NCBI RefSeq assembly: GCF_014207235.1 | Contig: NZ_JACHDA010000005.1 | Location: 62,001-126,000, forward strand | From: Sphingopyxis sp. JAI128 | GTDB lineage: Bacteria; Pseudomonadota; Alphaproteobacteria; Sphingomonadales; Sphingomonadaceae | Direction of reading: 5' to 3' | Length of the DNA stretch: 64,000 nt | In this document: positions 8,591 through 17,416 of the stretch, piece after piece | Numbering within the stretch: the first letter of the stretch is position 1 | Layout of the letters: each line of letters opens with the position of its first letter | Made by a program: the position numbers and the translations under genes | Notes under the pieces: model-generated | The model's database searches: none | What the model was told of the DNA's origin: nothing | What the model saw: the letters and a program-made list of their open reading frames with translations, nothing else

Positions 8591-9163
8591 ATGCCCAGAC
8601 CCAAGCTCCATAGCGACGAGGACATCCTGACCGCTGCGCGCGACGTGCTCCTGAGCGAAGGTCCGGTGGATTTCACGCTCGCGGACGTTGCAAAGGCCGT
8701 CGGCATTTCGCGTGCCGCCCTTATCCAGCGCTTTCAGGACAAGGCGACGCTCCATCGCAAGGTCATGGAGGCCATGACGCAGGAGGTGCGCGATTATTTC
8801 GGCGCCAGATCGTTGGTGCCGGGCCTTGACGGATTGTGGAGCCTGCTGCGCGAACTGATTACGGGCATGGATCCCGAAACAGGCAATGAGGCTTATCTCC
8901 TGCTGTTCTGGGGCGATATCGTCGACCCGCAGCTTCGCCGCCTCGCGCTCGAACGCAATGAACTGGTGCGCCATGCCATCGAGAGCAGCCTGCCGGTTGC
9001 CGAGGGAGACCAGCGCTCCCGGTCCGAGCTGGTCCAGTCGGTCATCCAGGGATCCTATATGCAGTGGATGGTGAGCCGCGAGGGCGAGCTCGCCGATTAT
9101 ATGGCTCTGCGCACCTTGCGGGTTCTCCAGCTTCTTTATCCGGACCATGAATTCCGGCTCTGA
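8591..9163 (+). CDS. TetR family transcriptional regulator
   Basis: This is a 190-residue TetR-type repressor. The N-terminal helix-turn-helix covers about residues 8-55 (DEDILTAARDVLLSEGPVDFTLADVAKAVGISRAALIQRFQDK), and a ligand-binding helical domain follows. The start is the ATG directly downstream of the palindrome at 8554-8578; the longer open frame would translate through that palindrome and is rejected. The divergent MAPEG gene is the likely target together with tetR itself. The ligand is unknown. Confidence 0.9.
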   Translation: MPRPKLHSDEDILTAARDVLLSEGPVDFTLADVAKAVGISRAALIQRFQDKATLHRKVMEAMTQEVRDYFGARSLVPGLDGLWSLLRELITGMDPETGNEAYLLLFWGDIVDPQLRRLALERNELVRHAIESSLPVAEGDQRSRSELVQSVIQGSYMQWMVSREGELADYMALRTLRVLQLLYPDHEFRL

Positions 9164-9248
9164 CATCGAACCCACTTGATAATAACCGACGCGACGGTTA
9201 TATATTTTGCAGCAGCAGCTTGGCTGCTTTTTGCTGCGAGCAATATCG

Positions 9249-10283
9249 ATGCCTTCAGTCATGCTTCCGCCGGCCCGGCCGGTCGTCAGGGGTGCGCCCC
9301 CGAAAGCCCTGCTCGGTTTGAGCGCAGCCGCGTTCGACGCGCTTCGTCCGCCCCCAGGATGCGCCTACCGGGACCTGTTTTCTGCCAGGCTGCGGCCCGA
9401 CGTCGCGCGCTGGGCAACCGGGCACGGCCTCGCGCTCCATGCGCTCAAGCAGCTACAACGCTCCCGCGGCGGGCGGTCCGAGAAATTTCTGTTCGGCCTG
9501 GGCGACGGCTATGCGGTGGAAAGCGTTCTCATCCGACGTCGCGACGGGTTTACGGCGTGCGTTTCTTCGCAGGTCGGCTGCGCCTTTTCCTGCCGCTTCT
9601 GCGCCTCGGGGCAAGCCGGCCTGAAGCGCAATCTCACGGCGGCCGAGATCGTGGAACAGGTGGTGCACCTCGGCCCCAGGGTCAACCGCATCGTCTTCAT
9701 GGGGATCGGCGAGCCGCTGAACAATTATGACAATGTGCTCGGCGCGATCCGCCTGCTCCGCGACCGCCGCGGCCTCGGCTTTCCGACGACCGGGATCACA
9801 TTGTCGACGATCGGCATTCCCAAGGCGCTCCGCCGGTTGCGCGAAGAGCATCTCGGCATAAACCTGACCATTTCGCTGCACGCGACGACGCAGGCAGTTC
9901 GCGATCGCCTCATTCCGGGCGCCGCCAGGCATGATATCGGCGAAGTCGTCACGCGCGCGCTGTCCTGGGCCGATCGTCACCGGCGCAAGGTGACTTTCGT
10001 GTACCTCGTCCTGCCGGGGGTCAATGACAGCGTTGCCGACGCGCAGCGGCTGGTGTCGATGTTTGCCGACAAACCGGCACGCATCAACCTGATGCGCTGG
10101 AATCCCGTCGACGCGATCAAGCTGAGGCGCACGGAGGACCGCATGCTGAGCTTCTTCCGCCACCGGCTCGACCGGGCCGGAATTCCGGTCGTGGTGCGCG
10201 ACACGCAGGGAAGCGACATCGACGCCGCATGCGGGCAGCTCTGGCTTCGTGACCTAGGAGGGAACCGGGCAAGCGACAGGTGA
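9249..10283 (+). CDS. RlmN/Cfr family radical SAM rRNA methyltransferase
   Basis: This 344-residue enzyme methylates the C2 or C8 of an adenine in RNA using a radical SAM cluster. The cluster cysteines are C111, C115 and C118 in VGCAFSCRFCASGQ. The family motif FMGIGEPLNNYDNVL follows, and the second catalytic Cys lies near residue 328 in SDIDAACGQL. It is shorter than a typical alphaproteobacterial RlmN of about 380-400 residues, and it is linked to detoxification genes rather than to translation genes. It may therefore be an extra paralogue, possibly Cfr-like. The ATG at 9249 was preferred over an upstream TTG. Confidence 0.88.
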   Translation: MPSVMLPPARPVVRGAPPKALLGLSAAAFDALRPPPGCAYRDLFSARLRPDVARWATGHGLALHALKQLQRSRGGRSEKFLFGLGDGYAVESVLIRRRDGFTACVSSQVGCAFSCRFCASGQAGLKRNLTAAEIVEQVVHLGPRVNRIVFMGIGEPLNNYDNVLGAIRLLRDRRGLGFPTTGITLSTIGIPKALRRLREEHLGINLTISLHATTQAVRDRLIPGAARHDIGEVVTRALSWADRHRRKVTFVYLVLPGVNDSVADAQRLVSMFADKPARINLMRWNPVDAIKLRRTEDRMLSFFRHRLDRAGIPVVVRDTQGSDIDAACGQLWLRDLGGNRASDR

Positions 10284-10353
10284 GCCGGGGCGCGGCCGTC
10301 GACGTGACCCGCCCCGCGCCTGGCGGAACTGGCGCGCGATTGGCTGCTAGGCG

Positions 10354-10377
10354 GCTCCCGCCCTGGCCAGCGGGAGC
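10354..10377. terminator. hairpin between convergent genes
   Basis: GCTCCCGC and GCGGGAGC form a perfect 8-base stem with an 8-base loop between the convergent rlmN-like and GNAT genes. No long T tract follows on either strand, so factor-independent termination is only likely, not certain. Confidence 0.5.
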
Positions 10378-10398
10378 GGCACGGCAAACTTTCGCCCT

Positions 10399-10965
10399 TT
10401 ATGTGGCACGGGCCGCTGCCCACGCGTCGTGTGACATCTCGTAAAATGCCTCGCCCTGCTCCGAGCCGGCAATCGGGTTGGCGTAAGCGACGAACTCGGT
10501 GCGGAGGAGCCTCATACCGATCTTCTCGAGCACCCTCCGCGACCCCCGGTTCACGGCCATCGTCTGGGCCGTGATCCGGGCGTAGCCGGCATGAGCGAAC
10601 CCCCAGTCGACAACCACCCGGGACATCTCGGTCGCGAACCCTTGTCCCCAGGCGGACCGGCACAGCCGGTAACCGAGCTCCGCGCTATCCTCATCCCCGG
10701 GTATCAGCGATATCCATCCGACGAAGCCCCCTCCAGCCCGCCGACGGAGGGTCCACACGTCGCGCTCGATGCCCCTCGGCCTGAGGAACGGGGTGTCCTC
10801 ATTGCTCGCGGTCTCGTCATCGACGGCGCCGCCATTGAGGAAGCGCATGACCTCGTGGTCGCGCTCAAGACGCGTGAAATGCTCCCGGTCTTGCGGCTGA
10901 CACGGCGTCGCAACCAGCCGCTGCGTAATAAGGGTTCGATCGTTACCGTTCATCACACACGCCAT
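10399..10965 (-). CDS. GNAT family N-acetyltransferase (RimJ/RimL type)
   Basis: This 188-residue protein resembles the RimJ/RimL branch of GNAT acetyltransferases. It begins with a typical strand (LITQRLVATPCQPQDREHFTRLERDHEVMRFL). The acetyl-CoA binding motif region follows as ELGYRLCRSAWGQGFATEMSRVVVDWGF, then ARITAQTMAVNRGSRRVLEKIGM. The start at 10965 follows GGAGAG; an ATG 12 bases further in is an alternative. It converges on the rlmN-like gene. The target amine (protein N-terminus, antibiotic or small molecule) is unknown. Confidence 0.88.
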   Translation of the reverse strand: MACVMNGNDRTLITQRLVATPCQPQDREHFTRLERDHEVMRFLNGGAVDDETASNEDTPFLRPRGIERDVWTLRRRAGGGFVGWISLIPGDEDSAELGYRLCRSAWGQGFATEMSRVVVDWGFAHAGYARITAQTMAVNRGSRRVLEKIGMRLLRTEFVAYANPIAGSEQGEAFYEMSHDAWAAARAT

Positions 10966-11155
10966 ACCAGACTCTCCGCGCGTGGATCGCATGCCCTTAG
11001 CGCGAGAGGAAGACGTCGAGCAGGGCCGGTCGCTCCCGCCAAGCGAGGCCACGATCTCCCTCGTGGCCTCGCGCGGAACGGTAATCCAAGGCGAAACGAG
11101 TACCCCAGGCAGCGGGCGTCAGACGCCCGAGCGCGAAGAGCGCCCGCGCCTCGGC

Positions 11156-12670
11156 CTACACACCATCGCTGCCGAACCAGAAGCCGAGCGCATCCCGCAA
11201 GCTGGCGTCATCGAGGCTTCCCGCCCAGGCGACGTAGCCATCGGGACGCACGAGCAGCGCCTCGGGCGGTTCGACCGGCCCCAGAACCGGCAGGTCCCAA
11301 GTCGCTTCGCATCGCGCCGCGATCCGCAGGACCCGGTCGCTGGCCGCAACCTTCTCGGGATCGGCGCCTTTTGCGAACGCGAAGAGAACCGGCCGTCCCT
11401 CGTGAAGATATTCGTACATGGTCCGGGTGCGTCCTCCGGCGACGATCTCGAGATCGGGGAGACGGCGTCCGACGAGCGGATGGTCGCCGCCGAGATCGTA
11501 GCGAATGGTCAGACCAGCGCGCTCGGCCACGAGATATTTGCGCGGGGCGTCCATGGCGGCCAGTTCGGACATTTTCTCTCCCAGCGCCCGGCTGCGGGGG
11601 TCGCGTCGCTGCAATGCCACTTCGGCCATGGCGTTGCGAAGCACGCGGTCGGCGACAGGGTGACGTTCAGCCTGATAGGTGTCGAGCAAGGCGTCGGGAG
11701 ATAGGCCCTGCACCACCTGCGCCAGTTTCCAACCCAGATTGAAGGCGTCCTGGACCCCCATGTTGAGCCCCTGCCCCCCCATCGGCGGATGGATGTGCGC
11801 GGCGTCGCCGGCGAGAAGCAGGCGGCCCTGTCGATAGGCGACCGCCTGGCGGCACTGATCGGTAAAGCGCGAGATCCAGGTCGGGTCATGGATACCGAAG
11901 TCCGTCCCGTAAACCTCGACGAGAAGGGCCTTGACCTCCTCCAGTCTCGGCTGATCGCCGCGATTGAGAGCATGCTCGACAAGCACGATGCGCACCCGGT
12001 CGGGTTCCTCCATCTTGCCGAGCGCATAGGTTCCATGGGCGTCGTCGGCGATTCCCCACCGCGGTTCCTCCCGCCATCTGGCCTCGGCGATCAGCCAGCT
12101 CTTGGAGGGCTCCCAGCCCGCAAACTCGATGCCTCCCTGCTTGCGGATGGCGCTTCGCGCGCCGTCACAGCCGACGAGATAGGCCGAGCGCAGATGCGTG
12201 CCGTCCCCGAGCTGTGCCTCAACCCCCTCCTCGTCCTGCCGGAAGTCCACGACCTCCTGTCCGCGGTAAATGCGAACGCCCTGTCCCGCGACACGGTCGG
12301 CAAGCATTGCCTCGAAGCGGCTTTGCGGAAGCGCGAGGAAATAGTTGCGGCGCGTCGGCGTGTCGCTGACGTCCAGCATCGTCTCGTGGAACGGCGCGAT
12401 CTGGAAGCGCTGCCCTTCCGCGACGAATTGGTCGCCGACGCCGCGCTGATCGAGAAGTTCGAGTGTTCGCATGTGGAGGCCGCCCGCACGCAGCCCCGAA
12501 AGGGCCTGCGTTGCGCGCTTCTCGACGATCGCGACGTCGACCCCTGCAAGTGCCAGCTCCGATGCGAGCATCAGGCCCGTGGGGCCGGCGCCCACAATCA
12601 GGACCTGGTGCGTATGAGGAGCGTGTCCGGGCGAGCCGGTCGAAGCCGCGATACCTGAGTTCTGCGTCAA
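11156..12670 (-). CDS. FAD-dependent aromatic monooxygenase
   Basis: This is a 504-residue flavoprotein hydroxylase of the class A (PheA/TfdB, rifampicin monooxygenase-like) family, using NAD(P)H and O2. The FAD-binding Rossmann motif VLIVGAGPTGLMLA is at about residues 23-36. The middle motif is YLVGCDGARSAIRK, and the second FAD motif is LLAGDAAHIHPPMGGQGLNMGVQDAFNLGWKL. A thioredoxin-like C-terminal tail ends the protein. The best start is a TTG preceded by AGGAG; the frame upstream is open but not gene-like. It is transcribed alone, with a 490-base region upstream. The substrate may be an aromatic compound or antibiotic. Confidence 0.88.
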   Translation of the reverse strand: MTQNSGIAASTGSPGHAPHTHQVLIVGAGPTGLMLASELALAGVDVAIVEKRATQALSGLRAGGLHMRTLELLDQRGVGDQFVAEGQRFQIAPFHETMLDVSDTPTRRNYFLALPQSRFEAMLADRVAGQGVRIYRGQEVVDFRQDEEGVEAQLGDGTHLRSAYLVGCDGARSAIRKQGGIEFAGWEPSKSWLIAEARWREEPRWGIADDAHGTYALGKMEEPDRVRIVLVEHALNRGDQPRLEEVKALLVEVYGTDFGIHDPTWISRFTDQCRQAVAYRQGRLLLAGDAAHIHPPMGGQGLNMGVQDAFNLGWKLAQVVQGLSPDALLDTYQAERHPVADRVLRNAMAEVALQRRDPRSRALGEKMSELAAMDAPRKYLVAERAGLTIRYDLGGDHPLVGRRLPDLEIVAGGRTRTMYEYLHEGRPVLFAFAKGADPEKVAASDRVLRIAARCEATWDLPVLGPVEPPEALLVRPDGYVAWAGSLDDASLRDALGFWFGSDGV

Positions 12671-13162
12671 AATTTTTCTCCTGCCTTGTAAGCCACTGAA
12701 AAATATCACGAACTTTTTTCTCGCCAATTCTTGAAGAAATGCCATCCGGGCCCATTTAGATACCGAGGAAGACGTGCGCGTTTTGTACGCTCCGGGCGGA
12801 TGGTCGCTACTTTGCCCAAACTCTTCTGATCCTGTGCAAATTTGCCCATTCGGCGCGCCGGGCACGACTGCCGCGCTACGTCTGCGCGGGCCGTATGGCG
12901 GAGCAGCACCGACGCTGTTTCCAAGTTTTTTTGCGGGAACGAATCGCTCTCGATTCGCGCGCCGGACCCCGGCGCGCCGCTCGGGAAAGTCGATTGTGCC
13001 TCCCACAAGTTTCGTCTTCCCGCGCGACCGGGTCCGCACCCGGTACGTCCCCTCTTTCAAACCTGGAGAATGACGGCTCGATAAAGCGAGCAGCAACCTA
13101 TGTCGCGCTAGGCACCACGGCAAAGCCCTCCAGACAACGAGAGCATGATCTGACACGTTCGA
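12671..13162. other. intergenic region without a recognised gene
   Basis: These 492 bases separate the monooxygenase and the alpha/beta hydrolase. The minus-strand frame that extends the monooxygenase upstream has no recognisable domain and no good start. The part next to the monooxygenase is less GC-rich than its surroundings and may hold its promoter. Confidence 0.5.
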
Positions 13163-14110
13163 TTACGCCCAAAGGAACCTGGCCTCCGCGATGACGATGT
13201 CGGGCCGCTCTTCGGTGAAGAAGAGCTTCGCGCCGTCCACCTTGCGGATACCGCGCGACGCCGGGAAGGTGCGATCGAGCCACTCGGCCCATTCGAACCT
13301 GAAGTGCACATCGCCCGTGCCCCAGATCATGCGCACGGGACCTCGATAAGCCTTGAGGCGCCCCTCGATCGCGGGCAACAGGTTGGGCTCGAACGCAACG
13401 CCATACTGCTGGAACTGCGCACGCCGTAGCGGGGTCGCGAGAAGCGGCGTAAAATATGTGCGCATCGCTTCTTCGGTCAGATTGGCGGGATCGGTATAGC
13501 AGATGTGGCCGAGACCCAGCGCCGAAACGGAAAAGCCCGGCTCGGCAAGATGCCGGGCGATCAGATCGGCAAGCGAACCGTTGCGGGCGGCCTCCAGGGC
13601 GGGTCGTAGAGCCTCGGGCGGGCTGTTCGTGTGGGCATCGCCATTGCTGAGAAGAAGGCTGTCGATGCGGTGAGGGTGGGAGGCGGCAAGGAATTGCGCC
13701 ACGCCGGTTCCGCTGTCATTCGCGACGATATCCGCCGAGGCGACGCCGAGCGCATCCATGAGGCCGAGGATCATGCCGGCCTGGGCCTGCGGCGAGAGAT
13801 CCTGTTCCGCCCTGACTTCGCTGTAGCCAAGCCCCATGAAGTCGGGCGCGATGCAGCGCCGCCGCTGCGACAGCACTGCAATCGAATCCCGCCAGTGAAA
13901 GCCGTTCAGCGGCCATCCGTGCAGAAAGATTGCGGTCCGCGGCCCTTCTCCAGCTTCGACATAGGCGATATCGCCCTCAGACAGTGTCGCAATACGGCGC
14001 TGGTCGGCGAACTCCGCCGACGCGAGGCGGGCTCGGGCCGGCAAGGCCGGTCCGGCGGTGGCGGCCGCAGCAAGGCCTGCACCCATCTTCAATATGTCGC
14101 GGCGAACCAT
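13163..14110 (-). CDS. exported alpha/beta hydrolase with Asp nucleophile
   Basis: This is a 315-residue alpha/beta hydrolase with a twin-arginine-type signal (MVRRDILKMGAGLAAAATA), so probably periplasmic. FLHGWPLNGFHW forms the oxyanion region. The nucleophile elbow reads VANDSGTG, with Asp132 in the place used by haloalkane and fluoroacetate dehalogenases and epoxide hydrolases. The C-terminal segment GAKLFFTEERPD aligns with the usual GAGHFxxEERPD, so the catalytic His appears replaced by Leu. Activity is therefore doubtful, or another His serves. It is divergent from an HxlR regulator gene. Confidence 0.82.
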   Translation of the reverse strand: MVRRDILKMGAGLAAAATAGPALPARARLASAEFADQRRIATLSEGDIAYVEAGEGPRTAIFLHGWPLNGFHWRDSIAVLSQRRRCIAPDFMGLGYSEVRAEQDLSPQAQAGMILGLMDALGVASADIVANDSGTGVAQFLAASHPHRIDSLLLSNGDAHTNSPPEALRPALEAARNGSLADLIARHLAEPGFSVSALGLGHICYTDPANLTEEAMRTYFTPLLATPLRRAQFQQYGVAFEPNLLPAIEGRLKAYRGPVRMIWGTGDVHFRFEWAEWLDRTFPASRGIRKVDGAKLFFTEERPDIVIAEARFLWA

Positions 14111-14184
14111 TATCCTTCTCCTTCATGATGCGATTCGCCGGGCCGGATAAGGCAGCGTCTCGCTCCTATCCAAACGGGAAGCAG

Positions 14185-14538
14185 ATGAGCTACGACGAGG
14201 AAGCAGTCGCGGTCGCGAATCTTCACGACGAACAGTTTTTCAGGCTCGCGAGCGAATGCACGGTCGAGGCCTGGCTGACCTTTCTCGGGCACCGCTGGTC
14301 GGCGCTGATCCTGTATCACCTGTCGCAAGGCCCCAAACGATTCGGCGAGCTTTCAGCATGCCTCCCGTCCGTCACAGCCAAGATGATGAGCGAGCGCCTC
14401 TTGTCGCTTCAGCGACGCGAACTGCTGGAGCGCGACGGCCGTCATCGCGACGCTGCGTATCGACTGACACCCAAGGCCGGGCAGCTTATGCCGATCCTCG
14501 ACGCACTTGAGCGATGGGCAAGACCGTCGCCTGAATAG
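14185..14538 (+). CDS. HxlR family transcriptional regulator
   Basis: This is a 117-residue MarR-like winged-helix regulator of the HxlR family. The domain spans most of the protein, with HRWSALILYHLSQGPKRFGEL, SVTAKMMSERLLSLQRRELLERDG and YRLTPKAGQLMPILDALERW. The start at MSYDEEAV follows GGGAAG; an upstream in-frame ATG at 14125 lacks a better site. It is divergent from the exported alpha/beta hydrolase 74 bases away and probably controls it. HxlR proteins often sense electrophiles or aldehydes through a cysteine; one Cys is present here (SECTVE). Confidence 0.88.
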   Translation: MSYDEEAVAVANLHDEQFFRLASECTVEAWLTFLGHRWSALILYHLSQGPKRFGELSACLPSVTAKMMSERLLSLQRRELLERDGRHRDAAYRLTPKAGQLMPILDALERWARPSPE

Positions 14539-14712
14539 GGCCAACCGCCCCGCGAAGCGATTTCGGTGAGCGCAACGGCGGCCGACGGCAACGCCATGGA
14601 GGAGGCGCTTTACGCCAGTGCGGCGCCCTTGCCGGCGACATGCAGGGAGGCCGCAAACCACCCCTCTGATACGATCAGCCGCGCCGCCGCAGAGGCCCGC
14701 CCATCCTATCTT

Positions 14713-15135
14713 TCAGCCTGATTCGAGCCGGTAGTCGATATAGATCCTGTGCGTGCCGTCGGGCGCGATCTCGATACGGCCTGTCCCCGAGATGCCGGCG
14801 AGTTCGCCTGTTCCGCTCGATTCGACGATCCGGAAAAACTCATCCGTCCGGTCGGCTCCGCGGGTGGAGGCGGAGTGCAGGAAGACGAAGGCGCCACTAT
14901 GCCCGTCTACGCATCCTTCGAAGCTTTCCATGGCAATGTAGGATCCTACGCCGCTGACTTGGTCGAACGCCGACGTAAACAGCGTAATCGAGCAGCCTTC
15001 GACTGCGCCGACGTAGATTTTCCTCATGGTGAACACGCCAACCGGGAGCGCGGTGGAGATGGGAGGAACCGCGACCGGCGCGGCCTGAAAGTTCTGAACC
15101 TCGAACACCGCGGCCGCATGGAAAAAACCTGTCAT
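14713..15135 (-). CDS. DUF3224 family protein
   Basis: This 140-residue protein matches the DUF3224 family (small lipocalin or allene-oxide-cyclase-like barrel, function unknown). Visible features are the substrate-like strand IYVGAVEGCSITLFTSAF, the conserved YIAMESFEGCVDGHSGAFVFLHS, and the closing GTGRIEIAPDGTHRIYIDYRLE. Its ATG overlaps the stop of the upstream glutathione transferase gene as ATGA, so the two form an operon. A link to stress or detoxification is inferred from that partner only. Confidence 0.85.
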   Translation of the reverse strand: MTGFFHAAAVFEVQNFQAAPVAVPPISTALPVGVFTMRKIYVGAVEGCSITLFTSAFDQVSGVGSYIAMESFEGCVDGHSGAFVFLHSASTRGADRTDEFFRIVESSGTGELAGISGTGRIEIAPDGTHRIYIDYRLESG

Positions 15136-15842
15136 CGCATCCCGCTTTCCTGTTGCTGCTCCGGCGCTACGCCGTTCGGCCCACGCATCGCGCCAGATGC
15201 GCCCGCCATGATGAACCCATCGACGTCCGCGCGGGGCCATGGATCGGCCCAGGCAGGATATTCGAGCAGATGGTCCAGCCATTCGGTGATATTCCCGTAG
15301 TCCCCGAGCGGCATCCTTGCATCGCGCCAGTAGGTCGCCATCGAGGCAAGCGCGAAATCGGCGATCGTCAGTCTGCCGCAGGCAACATGGGTTCGGCCCG
15401 CAAGGTGGAGGTCGAGGACGGCCGCAACGCCGTGAACCCCATTCGTCCTGTCCGTTAGCACTGCCTCGTCGGGTGCCCCGAGCCCGAAGGTCGGCTTGAC
15501 CACGTGTTCGAAATAAAATGGTGCCAGCGCGGGCGACCAATGGCTGTCGCCCCACGACAGCCAGCGCAGCATCTCGACCTGTTCAGAGGGCGCTGTCGCG
15601 GGCCACATGTCCGATCCGCTGCGAATGCAGAGATGAGCCATGATCGCATTCGACTCCCAGACCGTCTTTTCTCCGTCGATGAGAACTGGAACCTTTCGAT
15701 TGGGATTGATTGCGGCAAAGGCGGCAGCCGCAAGGTCCCCCCGGACCAGATCGAGTTCGATAAGATGCACCCGGATGCCAAGATGCTTCACGAGCGCCAA
15801 AACCCGCCGCGGCGCCTGAGCCTTGATCCAGTAGAGCTGCAT
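15132..15842 (-). CDS. glutathione S-transferase
   Basis: This 236-residue enzyme has the thioredoxin-like N-terminal domain (MQLYWIKAQAPRRVLALVKHLG, then INPNRKVPVLIDG with the cis-proline, then ESNAIMAHLC). The helical C-terminal domain includes HVACGRLTIADFALASMATYW and EWLDHLLEYPAW. It is the first gene of a two-gene operon with the DUF3224 gene, overlapping it by four bases. The family conjugates glutathione to electrophiles; the substrate is unknown. Confidence 0.88.
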   Translation of the reverse strand: MQLYWIKAQAPRRVLALVKHLGIRVHLIELDLVRGDLAAAAFAAINPNRKVPVLIDGEKTVWESNAIMAHLCIRSGSDMWPATAPSEQVEMLRWLSWGDSHWSPALAPFYFEHVVKPTFGLGAPDEAVLTDRTNGVHGVAAVLDLHLAGRTHVACGRLTIADFALASMATYWRDARMPLGDYGNITEWLDHLLEYPAWADPWPRADVDGFIMAGASGAMRGPNGVAPEQQQESGMR

Positions 15843-15975
15843 CAGCAGGTCTCACTGCGGAAGGAGCTATCCGAGCCCGCTATGCCTATGCCGCTGCTGG
15901 CTCGTGCCGCGGCAATTATGGGCCGGACAGCGCGGCAGGCGGGGCGACCGGAGGCGTGGAACGGGACGCTCCTGT

Positions 15976-16362
15976 TCACGCCGCGGAACCGCTGCGGAAG
16001 ACCGCCTCGATATTGTTGCCGTCCGGGTCGAGCACGAACGCGGCGTAATAGCCCGGAGGATAGCCCGGGGGGCCCTGGCGCAAGCCGGCATCGCCATTGT
16101 TGCGTCCACCGCTTGCCAATGCGGCCGCGTGAAAGGCGTCGACCCGGTCGGGCCCACTGGCGACAAATGCTACATGCTGACTGACGCCATGGGGATGAAA
16201 GCGATCGATCCAGAAGACCGGGTAGGTCATGCCGTAGCCGATGGCGTCGGCCCCGTCGCCAAGCGACAAGACGCGCCGGAGTCCGAGCGGCTCGAGCGCT
16301 GCATCGTAAAATTGTCCGGAAGCCGCGACGTCGCTGACCCCGATTCCCGTGTGATCGATCAT
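15976..16362 (-). CDS. VOC family protein (glyoxalase-like)
   Basis: This 128-residue protein is of the vicinal oxygen chelate superfamily, with two beta-alpha-beta-beta-beta units. Candidate metal ligands are the N-terminal His (MIDHTGIGVSDV), the middle His (GVSQHVAFVA) and the C-terminal acidic residue (VLDPDGNNIEAVF). The start at ATG 16362 has AAGGA eight bases upstream; an ATG nine bases earlier sits too close to that site. It is divergent from a tetR gene. It could be a lyase, dioxygenase or resistance protein. Confidence 0.85.
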   Translation of the reverse strand: MIDHTGIGVSDVAASGQFYDAALEPLGLRRVLSLGDGADAIGYGMTYPVFWIDRFHPHGVSQHVAFVASGPDRVDAFHAAALASGGRNNGDAGLRQGPPGYPPGYYAAFVLDPDGNNIEAVFRSGSAA

Positions 16363-16406
16363 ATTAGCCATCCTTTCGTCCGGGCCCGATTGCCAGCGTT
16401 GCAAAA

Positions 16407-16422
16407 TATGTTCAAAGACATA
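16407..16422. promoter_or_regulatory. candidate TetR operator (short inverted repeat)
   Basis: TATGT-TCAAAG-ACATA lies between the divergent VOC and tetR genes, about 27 bases before the tetR ATG, in an AT-rich stretch that should hold the promoters. The arms are only five bases, so the call is tentative. Confidence 0.3.
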
Positions 16423-16448
16423 AATAGGCCTGCCTTCCTCGGACGACG

Positions 16449-17021
16449 ATGCCGTACAGCGCGTTCCATAAAGCCCGCACTCGCGAGCGCATTCTCGACG
16501 CGGCGCGCCGCGCGTTCGCTCGTGTCGGTTACGAGGCGGTGACGATCGACGAGGTCATGCGCCGAGCCGGCCTCACGCGTGGCGGATTTTACAATCATTT
16601 CCGTCACAAGGCGGACCTCTTTGCGGCGGCGGTCGAAAGCTACGGGACCGCGACACCCTGGCAGGACGCCAAGACGTCGGGCAGCTCGGCAAACGGCCTT
16701 GCCCGCTGGTTCATCGACTTTTACCTGTCGGACGACATGCTCGCCAACGTGGAAATCGGGTGTCCGCTCTACGGGTTTCCTAACGATATCGCCCGTGCGG
16801 GGTCCGCGCCGCGCCACGCCTATACCCGGCTGATCGAGCGGACCGCCGCGATCTTCGAAGCAGCGCTCGGTTCGGAGCCGGACGCCGCCGAACGGGCCGA
16901 AGCAATTCTGTCGCTTTGTGTCGGCGCGATGCTGCTCGCCAGCACGACGGAAAGCGAGACGCTAAGAGTATCGATCCGCCGGTCGGCGCGACGCACCGCA
17001 CTTGAACTTCTCGACTCCTGA
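16449..17021 (+). CDS. TetR family transcriptional regulator
   Basis: This 190-residue TetR regulator has its helix-turn-helix at about residues 8-55 (KARTRERILDAARRAFARVGYEAVTIDEVMRRAGLTRGGFYNHFRHK). The C-terminal effector domain includes GCPLYGFPNDIARAG and SLCVGAMLLAS, typical of the AcrR/NemR-like group that senses electrophiles. It is divergent from the VOC gene, its likely target. The ligand is unknown. Confidence 0.9.
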   Translation: MPYSAFHKARTRERILDAARRAFARVGYEAVTIDEVMRRAGLTRGGFYNHFRHKADLFAAAVESYGTATPWQDAKTSGSSANGLARWFIDFYLSDDMLANVEIGCPLYGFPNDIARAGSAPRHAYTRLIERTAAIFEAALGSEPDAAERAEAILSLCVGAMLLASTTESETLRVSIRRSARRTALELLDS

Positions 17022-17416
17022 AAACAGCGAACGGCCAAGACATTGTCGAGCGCCAGCCTGTCTTCGGCCCGCCAAGGCCATTGAACTTACCCAGGAGGTT
17101 CGTCCTCGAGACCATGTCTGTTTGTGGACCATGCTGAAAGTTCGGCAAATGGTTCCCCGCGCTTGTCCAAGTGCCGGGCTCAAGCGGCACCTCGTGATCG
17201 CAGCCCCGGGACCAAGCTTGGCCGGCACGTCGGTTTCAGTCGCAGCACCGGGGCGCATGCTGGCTCTAGAGGACCGGCCGACCCATGTAGGCACGTCGCA
17301 AACTTCGGCCGCAATTCGGCGAACGGTCGTACGGTGCTGCTCAACTGCAAGTTCGAAAAGACATGGTTAAAGTATCTGGAGCGAAAATCGGCGACCAACC
17401 TTGCAGGAGCCACACC
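17022..17416. other. intergenic region without a recognised gene
   Basis: These 395 bases follow the tetR gene and precede a small hypothetical gene. Open frames on both strands look like chance readings and have no recognised similarity. Nothing else was seen. Confidence 0.5.
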
